From: Oscheius onirici | Taxonomy: Eukaryota > Nematoda > Chromadorea > Rhabditida > Rhabditidae | DNA: 64,000 nucleotides | Direction of reading: 5' to 3' | NCBI GenBank assembly: GCA_932521025.1 | Contig: OW051472.1 | Span: 310,001-374,000 of the forward strand | Shown here: positions 32,961 through 45,074 of the stretch, one piece after another | Position numbering within the stretch: position 1 is the stretch's first letter | Layout: every line of letters starts with the position of its first letter | Notes under the pieces: model-generated | Databases searched by the model: none | What the model saw: the letters and a program-made list of their open reading frames with translations, nothing else | What the model was told of the DNA's origin: nothing | Made by a program: the position numbers and the translations under genes

Positions 32961-34984
32961 CACTAAAAATCCAGTATGTCCTGACCCTTCAACTGTTCAG
33001 TCTATGACTTTTGTCAACCTTTCCCCAAAAATAACTGTTCTAATCCAATTCCCCTCTGCTCCTAATCGTGTCAAAGAAGAGCTTCATGTTCAATCTTCTC
33101 TCACATCTGGTCAATTTTGATCTGGTCACATCTGTTTGTTTGGATTCAGAGTCTCACGCAAGGATTGCAACGGAGAGTCTCTCGAGAAGAGGGAGTGGCC
33201 GTAAACTGAACGCCTCTGGGCATCTGCTCCGTCAACTCTTTCAATAAATATTTAATTCATAACGAGAGGCTCACTCTGATCAGAACTTGTTCTAGCCCCT
33301 GTTGCAGGGGACCCCTCTGGCTGGACACACGGGACCCGATAATCGGTTGCGTCATAGCATTAGAATGGACAGCGGCCGCTCTCTGCCGGGGCGTGAAAGG
33401 CGATATTCGGACGGGCTGGCAAGTGTCCACAAGCGGTTAATTGGAGGTCCAGGAGACTAGTAGTCTTTTGGAGTGAGAGAGTCAGAGTTCAGGATCTACC
33501 GTATATCTTCCTGGTAGTCTCAGAGGACAGTTAAGGCTAAAGAATGAGGAGTCAGGACCACCAGAATGTCTTTGATCTAGACTGATCTTCATAGTTACAG
33601 TAACTGTAGTTACATCAATCAGAGACGGTTTAAATAGAGACCGTGTCCTTCTTCCAAGCCATTACCCTGTTCTAGAACTGATCACAATATTCTCCTTGAC
33701 TCATACTCTCAGTTCAGACTCCTCTACTTCCGAAGCTAGACGTGCTGTCCTGTACTTATTGTAGACTCATCTGAACTGTCTTGAACGAAAAGACTGTTGA
33801 GTCTTGGTCTAGAAAAGTTGAAATTTCTCTGCATTCTCCATCTGAATCTTTCCTCGCTGAATCTCCTATGGAATATCGGAGATTTACCAGACTTTTCTCT
33901 TGCTTCTTTGTCTCTTCTGGAAGAGAAACTATACCGTCAGATATCCAGAGTTTCTTGACTGTGATCTGTCATAGTTTTGGAAGAGACTGAAAGACAGAGT
34001 AGCGAACTGTTTTTTAGCAAAGAGGTTCTGAATCGACTCATTGTCTGGTCAAGAGCCTGGTTAGGCAAAATTCAATGATTCCTTCGGCAGTATAACAAAA
34101 TTCTCTGACCAACTGATACTCTGGGAGAGTCTCTGTCAATAACTGCTTCTTTCAGACCCTAACTCTCACCCAGACTATTCAAAGGCTCTAAGACGTTCGA
34201 AAACAACTTGAACGCTAGCTGCCAAAGCGTCGTTTCCTCCCCTTCTTCTTCGAATCGGTCTTTTCCCTCTTCGGCTGGCCAGTGCTCTGGTCCCCTCCGC
34301 CAGGAGCCTACTGACTCGTCCGGCTGGTCAGTTGCGTGGCCCGTGTGTGTGGCGGCAGCCAGCCGACTCCCCTTTCCTCCCTGAGAGAGAGAAAGAGAGA
34401 GCCGCGTTGCGCCATTTGCATATTGCGCAATCGAGAGTGGACATCGCTCATTGACAAAAGGAGCATTTCTTCGATTTTCGCGCCAATTTTTCTGGAAGGT
34501 GTTAAGACTCTTTCGTTCTTAAACTTCTAGCCTCGTGACATCTTTTGAGAGCTCATCTTTTGGCTGTCAATAATCATCCGCTTCCTAATCCCCACTATTT
34601 TCATCCGAGAGATTTTCGACTCACGGAGGGACTTTGAGACTGATTACGAGGATTAGGGCAGGTGAGAAGGAAACTTTCTGGCTCTTTGATCATTTTTCTG
34701 ACCTTTGAAAAGTTTTTGCTCAATCCTTATACCAGCCATTCTTTCTGTAACTCTCAGGCTGTTGAACTATCTTACTGTAACTCTCTTGTACGATACCTTT
34801 CACTCTTATGAGAGTCAAGAATCTGAAATGAATCCAGTCTCCAGATTCTGAACTGTTGCCCTCTTTGTTTCTGTCCCAGATATTTTGTCAGACTGTCTCA
34901 CAAACAATTTACTGAACTACCGTACTTGTAGATACAGACGTACTCATCTTGCTCAAAGGCTGAACCTTGACTACCTTCAAGAGT

Positions 34985-36800
34985 CAGGAGAGCGACTGTT
35001 CAGTGAAAGTCAAACTGTTATTTTTTTCTGTCCCTGTTCCAGGCTCATCTACAGTTTAGTCAGGGTTTATTAACTTTTTCCGGAAAGGACCAAAGTGCCA
35101 AACTGTCCCTCTGATCAGCAGTTTTTTGTACTCTTCAATTTTTTCTAGAAGATTCCAGACTGTCTTCAGTCCTATGACTCTCACTCTGTCAAACTGACTC
35201 TCACTATGACCTGTCAAGTTTTAACCTGTTAATAGCTGACATGTCGAGTTATAACTCTCACTCTTCAAATAACCCTCATACTCTGCTTTTCCAGTGTTTC
35301 TATTGTACCTTTACGATGTCTTCACACTTTCTTACTCTCTCTGTCCCATACTCCCTTCAGTCCCTCAATTTCTGACTCTCTTCCTCCTCCAGAGGATCAG
35401 TCGTTCTCTGCCCTTTAATTTCCACCTGTGCTTAAAAATATCCTCCTCATCTCCTCTCCTGAGGGTTCTATTCAGTTCAATTCTTTTATCCTATTAGAGA
35501 GTCACACTAATCCCTATCCGATCTCCCTTGTTTTCATTCTGCCCTCTTCTCTTGTTTCCAGCTACTTACCTGGCACCTCCAGGCGGATCCCTCTCTTTTT
35601 TGAGGGCTTGTCACTCGACCTGGGAGGGTATCACGAGGGACTCCGTGAGAGACAGAGAGGCCTGGACATCGGTCATCGGAACTCTGCTGACCGCCTCCTC
35701 CCGCGCCATCTCAGAGAGAGAGAGAGCCCTGAGGGGTTCGATTTTCCCCAGGAAGCTTCCCTGGTCAGCTGATTTGGGAGGGAGAGGGAGTGGCGCAATC
35801 AAGGGCTACTTTTAGGCGGAAAGAGATTGGCACCTAATTTTATGAGAAAGGGTTAGGATTAGAAAGTCATGAGATGGGGGACAGAGGGACAGAATTATAC
35901 AGTAACCCAACCTTCCTGAACCATCTGTTTCCCAGAGACAGTAAAACTCTCAGTAGTCAAGTTCCCTGACTCTCCCAACACGGTCACAGTTTCCCTTTCT
36001 TGTCTCTTAACCCCTCATCATCCCCTCTCTCTCTTAGTTTGTGTGCCTCCTCCTTATCACGAACACTTCCGCCCGCGCGAGCCGATGAGTGCACGAGCGG
36101 AACGTGGGGTCCCGCCTTCCGGTCAACGCGTGCGAGAGCCCCCTAAACTGATTACCTATCAGCTTGTTTGTGTTTCTGAACGGTAAAGAACAAACGTTTT
36201 CTGTTTTCTTTTGAACTAGACTCGTTGAGCCAGATCCTACTGGATTTTATTCAAAGGACCACAGTCCTCTGTACATTTTGAAAACCTTCTGGATGCTCTA
36301 CTGTTCCTTGACCATCTGACTCTTTCCGATTTGCAGAGTATGAATAAAAAACCATGGTCAAAAAGAGAGTCGGTAGTAGTTACTTTCGAGTCGTTCTCAC
36401 GGCTACCACCTCTGTACTCAGTTCGCTAGAAATCTTGTCCTGTCCTGACTGTACTTCGACTGTTCAGTGAAAGTCACTTTTTATGCCATTGTTCCAGTCT
36501 AATCTACTGCTTTGATAAAATTGTTCAGTCAGTTCTTTCTCAGGAACTTTTACTGAAAAGGACAGATGTGTCAGCTTTCCAAATTGTCCCTTTGACCAGT
36601 AGTTTTGGAACTTTGTAAGGTACTTTTGTGGTAGTTTTTTAGAAGGTTCCAAAGCTCCTGATTCAACCTGTCAACTTGCCCGTCAGACTCTAACCTGTAA
36701 ACCGTTGAGCTGTCAGCTTTGACTCTCACTTTAACCTGTCAAACAGACTCTCATTCTGACCTGTCAACCGTTGACATGCCAAACTATGAGTCTCACTCTT
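34985..36800 (+). repeat. Diverged segmental duplication, copies 34985-35290 and 36447-36800
   Basis: The copies share, in order, CGACTGTTCAGTGAAAGTCA, TTGTTCCAG..TCATCTAC, GGAAAGGAC, CAAACTGTCCCT, GATCAGCAGTTTT / GACCAGTAGTTTT, TCTAGAAGATTCC / TTAGAAGGTTCC, CTCACT.TGACCTGTCAA, TTGACATG or GCTGACATGTC, and ACTCTCACTCTTCAA. The order is conserved over about 300 bp. Confidence 0.65.
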
Positions 36801-37831
36801 CAATTGTCCTGGTCTGATTGTCACTCTGTCTGAATTTATCAGTCAAATTTTATCCGATCCAGAGAAGACTTTTGATTTTGACGGTAGTAGTCCCCAGTCC
36901 AGTAGTAGTAGTTCAGTAACCTCCGGTCAACCTCAGAACTACCTCTTCTGTGATCAGTTAACCAGAACTTGTCATGTCATGACTGTCACTCCACAGCGCA
37001 AGAGTTCAAGTGACTCTCATTAGATATCGGAAATCCTGACTGCTGTACTCTCACATTCAGTTTATCAGTCCTGTCATGGCTCTCACTTTCCTCCCTCTGT
37101 CTTTTTTCATTAGTTTCTTTAAACCTCTGTTAGGATGATTTTGGTTGTGCTATTCCAAAGCGTTTTGAACACTTTTCTCTATAGATCCGATTTCCCAGGG
37201 GATAAGAAAGATATTTCTGAATCACGTTTTCGAAAAATCAAGCGCTTCTCATTGCGACCGATCAAAGGAAATGAGAATTTTTCTGTCAGAAAAAGAAGCT
37301 GTCCATTTGCGTCGCCTAGTGACCGGAGGACAGCGTCATCGTGCCCTCACGGCCGATTTCCCCGCTCTCTTTGACCAAAACATGTGCTCTCCTATATACT
37401 TTGCCACCCGCGAGATTATGGCTTTGGCAAGCGGAGTTCAGAAGTCAGGAATACGGTATCTCTGTCTCTGATCCCTGTTCCAGACACGGTTACTGTATCT
37501 CTTTCAAAACTTTCTACTTTTTCCCTGTGTTTACTGGACAGAGATACCGTAGTCAACTGTTCTCTGCTTTTCTGCCCCTCTCGTTCCAAGCAGAGTAACT
37601 TTCAGTCTGAACCAATCTCTGTCTCTCAGACTCTCCAGACAGAGTTACTTTCCTCCAGTTCCAGATTATTTCTCTGGCTCCTTCGGGTCAGATCCAGAAG
37701 ACATTTTCTGTCAGTCTCTTGACTTACACGTTCAGTATTATTAGACTACAGTATTTTTACAGTATGACTCTCCAGTCTGATTAACTACTGAGAGTCTTTG
37801 AAAGTCTTCTCTTTATTTTTAGACATTTTAG

Positions 37832-37972
37832 TTCAGTAGCCTATCCAGTGGTTCGACTACTGAACAATTCAGTAGTCTGGTTCGATCCAGTAGTCTGTAC
37901 CAATCAAGTAGTCTGGTTCGATTCAGTAGTCGATCCAGTAGTATCTTTTCAGTAGTCTGGTTCGAGTTCCTA
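37832..37972 (+). repeat. Minisatellite TCAGTAGTCTGGTTCGA
   Basis: About seven imperfect copies of a 17-20 bp unit (CAGTAGTCTGGTTCGATC and variants, including CCAGTGGTTCGA and CAGTAGTCTGTACCAATC). Confidence 0.75.
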
Positions 37973-39950
37973 CTGTTCTCTCATGATCGGACTGTCTTCT
38001 AGTTCTGTAAAGCTGTCAGACTTATACTGTTACAGTCTATAGCTCGATTCCTCCTTTCTCACTTTGATAACTCTCTGAACTATCCAATGGATATGAGTCA
38101 AAAATCTTGAACTCCAATCATTTTATGGCATTGTTTTTCCTCTTTCCCCCTCCAGACTCTTTTCTTCCAAACACAAGAAGGCGCATGTTTTCACCCAGAT
38201 CAAACAAAACTGGTCCCTCTCAAACCGACCATTCCCCTCTCATTTTTATGCTTTTTCGATAGAATTCTTGCCCAAAAAAGTTCTCATGGCTGATGGTTCG
38301 CCGATGGCCCCTTTATGGGTCACATGAGCCGCGGGACCACCCACCATTTTGGAGCCACGATCTTTGCCGCCGATTATCGTTATCTCTCTTTTCTTGACAA
38401 TCCTCATGACTCTTCTTTTTAAAGGAGCTTTTTTAGAGAGTCACCGTGTGATCTTTGTAGCGGATGGTCTCATCTCCTCTCTAGATTTTTCTAGACTCTC
38501 TATCTCTCTTAATCAAGACTACAGTAGTACATATGACGGTAGTTACTGTCTCTGTTCCAATCGAAGGTTTTTACTGTCTCTGCTACAGTCTATTTGCAAG
38601 CTAGTACACTCTCTGGAAGTTTCTTAATCTATCTGTCCTTTTCTCAGTCTCTAGAATAGGAAAGATTCTTTCAGTCGGACTTTTTCGCAAGTTCAGAAAA
38701 TCAATCTCAAAGAGAACTGAGTTTTGACCAGCTGAGAGAGATTTGTCGAGTTGCTCGTTGCGCAACTCTTGCGTCGCTTGAAAAAACTTGCACCTGTCCA
38801 TTTTGAGATGACTCACTCGTCAGTTACCTCGATCCTATCCAAACATGGTCAATCCCACGAACAGATTTTCGTGTTTGTTTCAACTCTGAGATGTTTTGGG
38901 ATGAGGAGAGAACGCGTACCATGCTGCACCACCTGCTGGTGTCTTTAGGAACGTCCGAAGCGGATATCTTTTTCCCAAATTTTTGGACAGAGAGAGACAG
39001 TGGGACAGAATGACAGAGAGACAGAACCAATCTGCTCAATGGGATTACATGAAGGGGCGGCTGTTTTGGCCAGCTTAGGCGGACAGCTTACAGGCGATAA
39101 AAGATGGCTCGGTCAACAGTTCGGGCAGAGGGTTCCCCCTCGCTGTATTTACTCTCAGTTTCCGAGTTGTGCTATGCTGGTTGTTATTCTGTTCGCTGCC
39201 GGATAATCATCCGTCCACCCGTTGCTCTTGACCCACTCCGCTTTAATCCCTCCGAGCTAATCAGACACTTTGACACAGTATAGTTCAGTTCAGTTTACTG
39301 ACTCTCTGTCTCTCTATTCCCCAGACCTTCTTTGACCAGCACTGGCCGTCCCTTGGCACCCTTTTTGTCCATTGCGTGTTCTCTCTTTTCAACCGGGGAA
39401 AAGAAGAGGAGGATCACTGTTCGGAACGCGATGAGCAACTCTGTGAACCGTTCTGTTCGCACTTTGCCTGAATGATTTATGAATGCTTAGCATTTTTATC
39501 GTTTTGTTCGATCCAGAGCCAATCACTCGCACCTCTGCCTAACAGTATACTGTCCCTCCAGATTCACAGACTCTCTAACATATCCTAGAGACTCTCTTTT
39601 GTACTCTTTAGCCCCCGTGTTCTGACTCTCTCCTGATCTAGAACCTCTCATCCTTGTTCATATTATCTCAGGAACGGAGAGTCTCTTGTCTTCTACAGTA
39701 TCCCATGTCTCGTTCATTTACTCTACCTCTAAAAACTCTTATAGCCACTCTGTTCTCAGACATCTGAATCAGTATGTTCAGATCAGTACAGGTCAGCTTA
39801 CTGTTCAGATTACTTACTCTTACCTCATCCTTACTTTACTTACTTACTCTTTACATTACTTACTCTTACCTCATCCTCTGATTTTTACTATTTCCCTGAC
39901 TCCTCTGTCTATCATCCTTTTTGTTCTATCTAACTCTTGCCACAGTTTTC

Positions 39951-41530
39951 TTCTTTCCTTTGATCCAATCCTGCATGTTATGCAGTCTTTTGAACTCGAC
40001 TGTCCCCTACAGTAACCCTACAGTATCTCTAGACTCTCTGACTGTAATCTGGAGCAGTTTCTTACTGTCAATCTCCAGTATCTAATCCCTCTGTCCCTCT
40101 GTCTACTAATAGTACCCTCGGTGTCTCTCAGCACTCGCACAATTACCCTCCATTTTTCTGTTTCCTAACTCTGATCACTATCACTTAAAACTCAAAATTT
40201 CACTCGCACACGTCCAGTCGCGCGCGACCCTTCTCACCTCTACGGCTGCGGCGGGAGACTCGTCCCTCTGTTTCAGACTGCGCAAACAAGCTGTATCGGG
40301 CTGTGGCAGCCACCTATGCAAAACACTTCTGATGAGGCGCCGTTCGTCAAATACAAATTAGCTGTGGGAAAGAGAAGATGAGCCAGATACTATTTTCTTG
40401 CAGCGTTCTTGTGTTTTTTGATATATGACGGCATATTTTGCGCTCAGTCAAGCTCTGAAAAGTTGTGAGCAAGATCAGTATGTAGAACAATTCTGAACAC
40501 TAGACGGTTCAAAATAACTGAGCTGGTTAGTGGAGGGAGTAGCCACTCCAGATGCACATAATACCGGGAACAGAGAGTCTGGACCGGCATCTCTGTATTT
40601 TTGCCCCTCTGTATGTCTGTCTCTGTCTCTCAGTCTCTGAGTGACTCAACCGATAACGTAAAGTCACGCTTCCAGAAAAACAGTATCGGTAGTGGCATCA
40701 TCCAATGGAGCAGCAGGTGTCTCCACACAAATACGGGGGTGATAGCTCTCTCTCTCTGTCTCTCTGTGACGCTTCGGTCATCCAAAGCCAGCCGGCTTTG
40801 GATACCCGCCAAAACATTCCCCCGGCTTATTGTTATTGTTTTACCGTAATATCCGCCTCTCTCTTTATCCGAAGCAGTGGTCACTGCAGTTCCCGCTCTC
40901 ACTCCTGGGCATTGTGTAATAGAAGCCCAGCCAATTTCCCATGGTGTCACATTTCTGGGGAGCTCTCTTTTGGTTTAGGGCGAAGAGCCGAAAGTGACCA
41001 GTTCCAAATCGGGAAACTTTATGAACTTGACCTTTGAAATATCTTTTTTGGTTTGACCCATACTCTGTTTTTTGCTGTTTTCTGAACAGAATCTGATCCA
41101 GAGACTCTTCTTATCTAAATTTGGAAATCTCTTCCAATTGTGAAATATTCTGACTTTTCTGTACTTTTTATTGTTTAGATCCCTCTCACAGTTTCTGTCT
41201 CTTTCTGACCCTGAACTTTACTGACTCTGTATCCTAGTCCAACTGTAGCCCAGACTCTTGGATTTTTTCTTTACTGATCCACTCTTTTTCTGAACGGCTC
41301 TCAGTCTCAGGTCAGACTCTTTTTGTCTCTATCCTGACTCTTTCTCTGCTGTAACTCAGAAATACCGTATACTTCAAAGAGTACTTAATCTTCCAGTTGA
41401 CTCTCACTAGGGATTGTTTTTTTTCTTTGATCCAATCCTGACTGTTATTCAGACAGTTGTTCTTGACTGTCCCCTACAGGACAGTAACCCTACAGCATAT
41501 CCAGACTCTCTGAATGTTATCTGCAGGGAT
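39951..41530 (+). repeat. Direct duplication, copies 39951-40055 and 41425-41530
   Basis: Both copies read TTTCTTTGATCCAATCCTG, then GTTAT.CAG, GACTGTCCCCTACAG, AGTAACCCTACAG and CAGACTCTCTGAATGT or a close variant. About 100 bp each. Confidence 0.65.
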
Positions 41531-42097
41531 TCCTGTACCAAAGACTGTACGAGACTGTGTGTCTTTACAGACTGGACTAGGTTCATTGACTGATCTTCTC
41601 TGACTCTTTGTTTCTTGTCTATTGACTATTGATCAACTGAAGGTCTGATCAGTCAGGTTGACTGTGAACTTCAGCTTTTCATAGGAATCTCTACTGATCC
41701 TCATACTCTCTCTTTTCTGCATTCTTCTCCAGACTCAGTCGGTCTCTCTCCAAACCTTGGTCATTGTTCAAATCCACTGGATTCAGTTCTAGAACATATA
41801 CTGTATTTTCGACTCCGGGAAAAAACTGCAAAACCTACCAAAAGTCAGAACCCCTCCTCAAGCTCCAACTCGTCCTCCAGTCGGCTTATTATTGTGCGCT
41901 TCGCTTCCTTGTACGGAGACTGTCAAATATTTGCATATCGCTTACTCGGACAGCGCCTGAACGCTCTTGACTCATCCGACCACCTGAAGGCACACGTCCG
42001 GCTTGTTAGGGGGATTGCGTGACAGAGAAAACTTGGACCGGATCCATCTGGACTGTTTGAGATGGTTCTCATCCCACTTTAACCAAAGAGCAAAAAC

Positions 42098-42177
42098 CTC
42101 TTACATTGTTAGGAACTGAACCAGGGATCTTTAGATTACTAGACAAGCCCAGTATCCACTTGGCTATGCGTGCAACC
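42098..42177 (-). other. Degenerate tRNA-like sequence
   Basis: On the minus strand an A box (TAGCCAAGTGG, 42157-42167) is followed 35 bp later by a B box (GGTTCAGTTCC, 42112-42122), as in Ser/Leu-type tRNA genes. The acceptor strands GGTTGCA and TGTAAGAGG do not pair, so this is a pseudogene or SINE head, not a working tRNA. Confidence 0.45.
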
Positions 42178-42257
42178 TTTTGGGCCGAATTTCTTTTTGT
42201 AGTTATCTGTATTGTTTATTTTGACTATTAATAATAGCTTTTTCGTATTTTCAGGTA

Positions 42258-42358
42258 CAAGATCACATTTCTCAACTTTCTAATGTTTTACAAAGTTGTA
42301 GCTCTTAATTTTCTCTACAACTTTCTAAAATATGTCAAGGCTGTAAACTGTGATCTTG
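42258..42358. repeat. Palindromic interspersed repeat (family B), copy 4
   Basis: Left end CAAGATCACA, right end TGTGATCTTG. Inner arms ACAAAGTTGTAG and CTACAACTTT. A 101-bp hairpin. Confidence 0.75.
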
Positions 42359-42844
42359 AGTTAGAAACTCTAGTACTTTCAAATTGCCTTGAAAGAGACT
42401 TTGAAAAACCTTCCAGATTACTGTAAGATTTCAAAACCTTCTCAAACTCTTTCCATTCCCACAACTTTCCAAAATTACGCGACATTCCCCCTGCGGGCTA
42501 CGTCTCCCACCTTATTTGAACTGTGCCGCCCTGTTTCCTTCGCCATACAGGCCAGCCGGACCCAGTGACTTCTTCTTACCCAACGGCTTGTTTATTTGCT
42601 TTATTACTCTTTTCCCTCCAGAGCATTCTCTCCAAAAAAGGCCTGTGTCAATATAGCTTTCCTTTGCTATAATGACCAATAACGACGTCACCTGTTATGC
42701 AGTCCTCCCTCTCTTTTCTAACTTGGCTGTTTGTTTTCCAAGTCCCGTTGGCTATATTAGATAGCCTTTAATCTGGAACGGCTAACTATATAGTTCCGTG
42801 TGCAGTAGTTCGGAAGACTCTTTGGGTCCATCTCTCAAAGATCT

Positions 42845-43150
42845 CTGAGGACGCTGGACTGGATCCCCTGGTATTCTTACTGTAGCATCTACTGTTCTGA
42901 TGACTCTTGAGAAACAGAGACGGTGATGGACCGCGGTCCTTTTACTGTAACACTCACTGTTCAGACAGTCTTATGGTTCTTGAGAGATAGAGACAGTAAC
43001 GATCAGCAAGTTTGTGGAAGATTCTTTTGTGTTACTATCCTGAAAGTGTTTGGTCATTTGGTGTTCTTACCGTAACATCTACTGTTCAGAGAGTTTTCTG
43101 ACTCTGGAGAGACAGTGACAGAAATGAGTCGTTCTGGAAAGATCCTTTTG
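42845..43150 (+). repeat. Diverged tandem repeat, unit about 64 bp
   Basis: TTACTGTAACATCTACTGTTC followed by GACTCTTGAGAGACAGAGACAG recurs near 42873, 42938 and 43065, with a weak copy between the last two. Confidence 0.6.
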
Positions 43151-44856
43151 CTAAACTCTGGAACAGTACCGGTCAGTCCAGTTCAGAACCCTATCCAGTG
43201 AATCTGTTGAGAGACAGTTTACAAGAGAGTCAGACACCCAAATGGTTCTGGAGATCTGGAAAGACTTTTTCTCTAGTATTGTACTATCCACACCTTTTAA
43301 CCTTCCCTGGAGTTACAATTGTTGTTCTCTCTAGGTTCCAGTACAGAGACTGACTGGATCTCTGGAGAGTCGACCCAGTCTAAACAGAAGTTTTCTGACC
43401 TGATCTTTGACTCTCCAGAACTTCTCAGACGATTCTCTAGAACAGTTTGTACTTCCAGAATGACAAAGTTTCGACTGGTAATATGAACTGAGTCAACCTT
43501 AGCTTCATCCAGTAGAGTGTTATAGCTTTTCGTGTCCTGAACTACAATTTCTAGAAGACCACCTGTTTTTTTCAGTAGGTACCTACTGTAACTCTTGACC
43601 TACACAAAAAAACGAGAGTCTTGACCACCCACAGACTCTCAGTTTCTTTAGGTTCTTTCCTCACTTCTGATATCATGTCTAAGACTGTTTCATTTTCTCC
43701 TCTTGACGGAACACTAGTATCTTCCGTTACTACAACATACTGGTCAGTATGTTCAGATCGGAACAGACCAACTTACTGTTCAGATGACTACTCTTACCTC
43801 ATCTTTACCGTTTCCTCTGACTTTTAGATTGCTGAACTACTGAATTGAAGTCTTGACTCATACTGTTTTCTGTAAAAGTAGATCAGTTCAGTTTACCAGT
43901 GTTCGGTACAGTAACTATAGTCTCAGCCCTCTGACTCTCTTCCTACGATGAGTTCTAAGAACTGTCACTCTGGTAGGGAACATTGGAGATTTCAGGCGAA
44001 CAGTCACAGTCATAGAGCACACCGTTATTAACTCTCCACTGTCCGACTCTCTGTCCCTCTGACTCTCAGTCTCTCACAATTCCGTCGCTTCTTTTACGGA
44101 GACGTTCCTCTCACGTCTCACCGTAGTCAAAACACCAAGGTGATGAGTAAGAACGTGTTTTTCTCGGAGCGCGTTGCTTTGTCACCAGCCTTCTCTCGCT
44201 TTTACGGGAAAAAAGTCATCGTGGTCCCGTGCGTTTTGGAAAGCAGCCAACGGCAAGAATAGAAATGGGGCCTCGACTTTTCCAGGGCAACAGCGGTTCA
44301 AGAAACGCGTCAACAAGGCCATATTTTGACTAGACCCCTGCTTGTTTATGTCCAGTCGGTTGTATAAACAGACGCCGATGATTAGGTTTTGATTGAGGAC
44401 AGGATTAGAAATATCGGCATGACTTCTATTTGAGGAAAGATCTCTGGATTGCTGGTGGTTCAGACTCTCTGTCTCTGTCCCTCATCCTCTTCAATGAACA
44501 CAGGCTAATCACAATCCAGTCGTTCCTCTTTTTCTGAACGTCTCTTCCGATCCGGTCTCCCGAGGTCGTATCGTAACCAGTTGTATCCTCCCGTAACTTT
44601 TGCCCGGCCACCGGAGCCGTCTCTGTTTGCTTTCCTGGCCGGTCATCCCTGGGGCCATTTAAGGGCATTCAGCTTTTCCCACCCTGTTTAATCAAATGTG
44701 TTTGAACGGCTGCAAGGATGTTAGGAAATGGTCACTGCTGGCTCTAGCCTTGCACTTTCACCCCTCTTCTTTTTGGACACTCATTTTGAATGTTTGATGA
44801 AGGCTCCGGACAACGCGCAGAATTTCTTAATGAGCAGGTCAGTTGCTAAACTACTG

Positions 44857-45074
<218 letters not shown>

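Noticed and set aside
42098-42177. Working tRNA gene
   Set aside because: Internal promoter boxes are present, but the acceptor stem does not pair.
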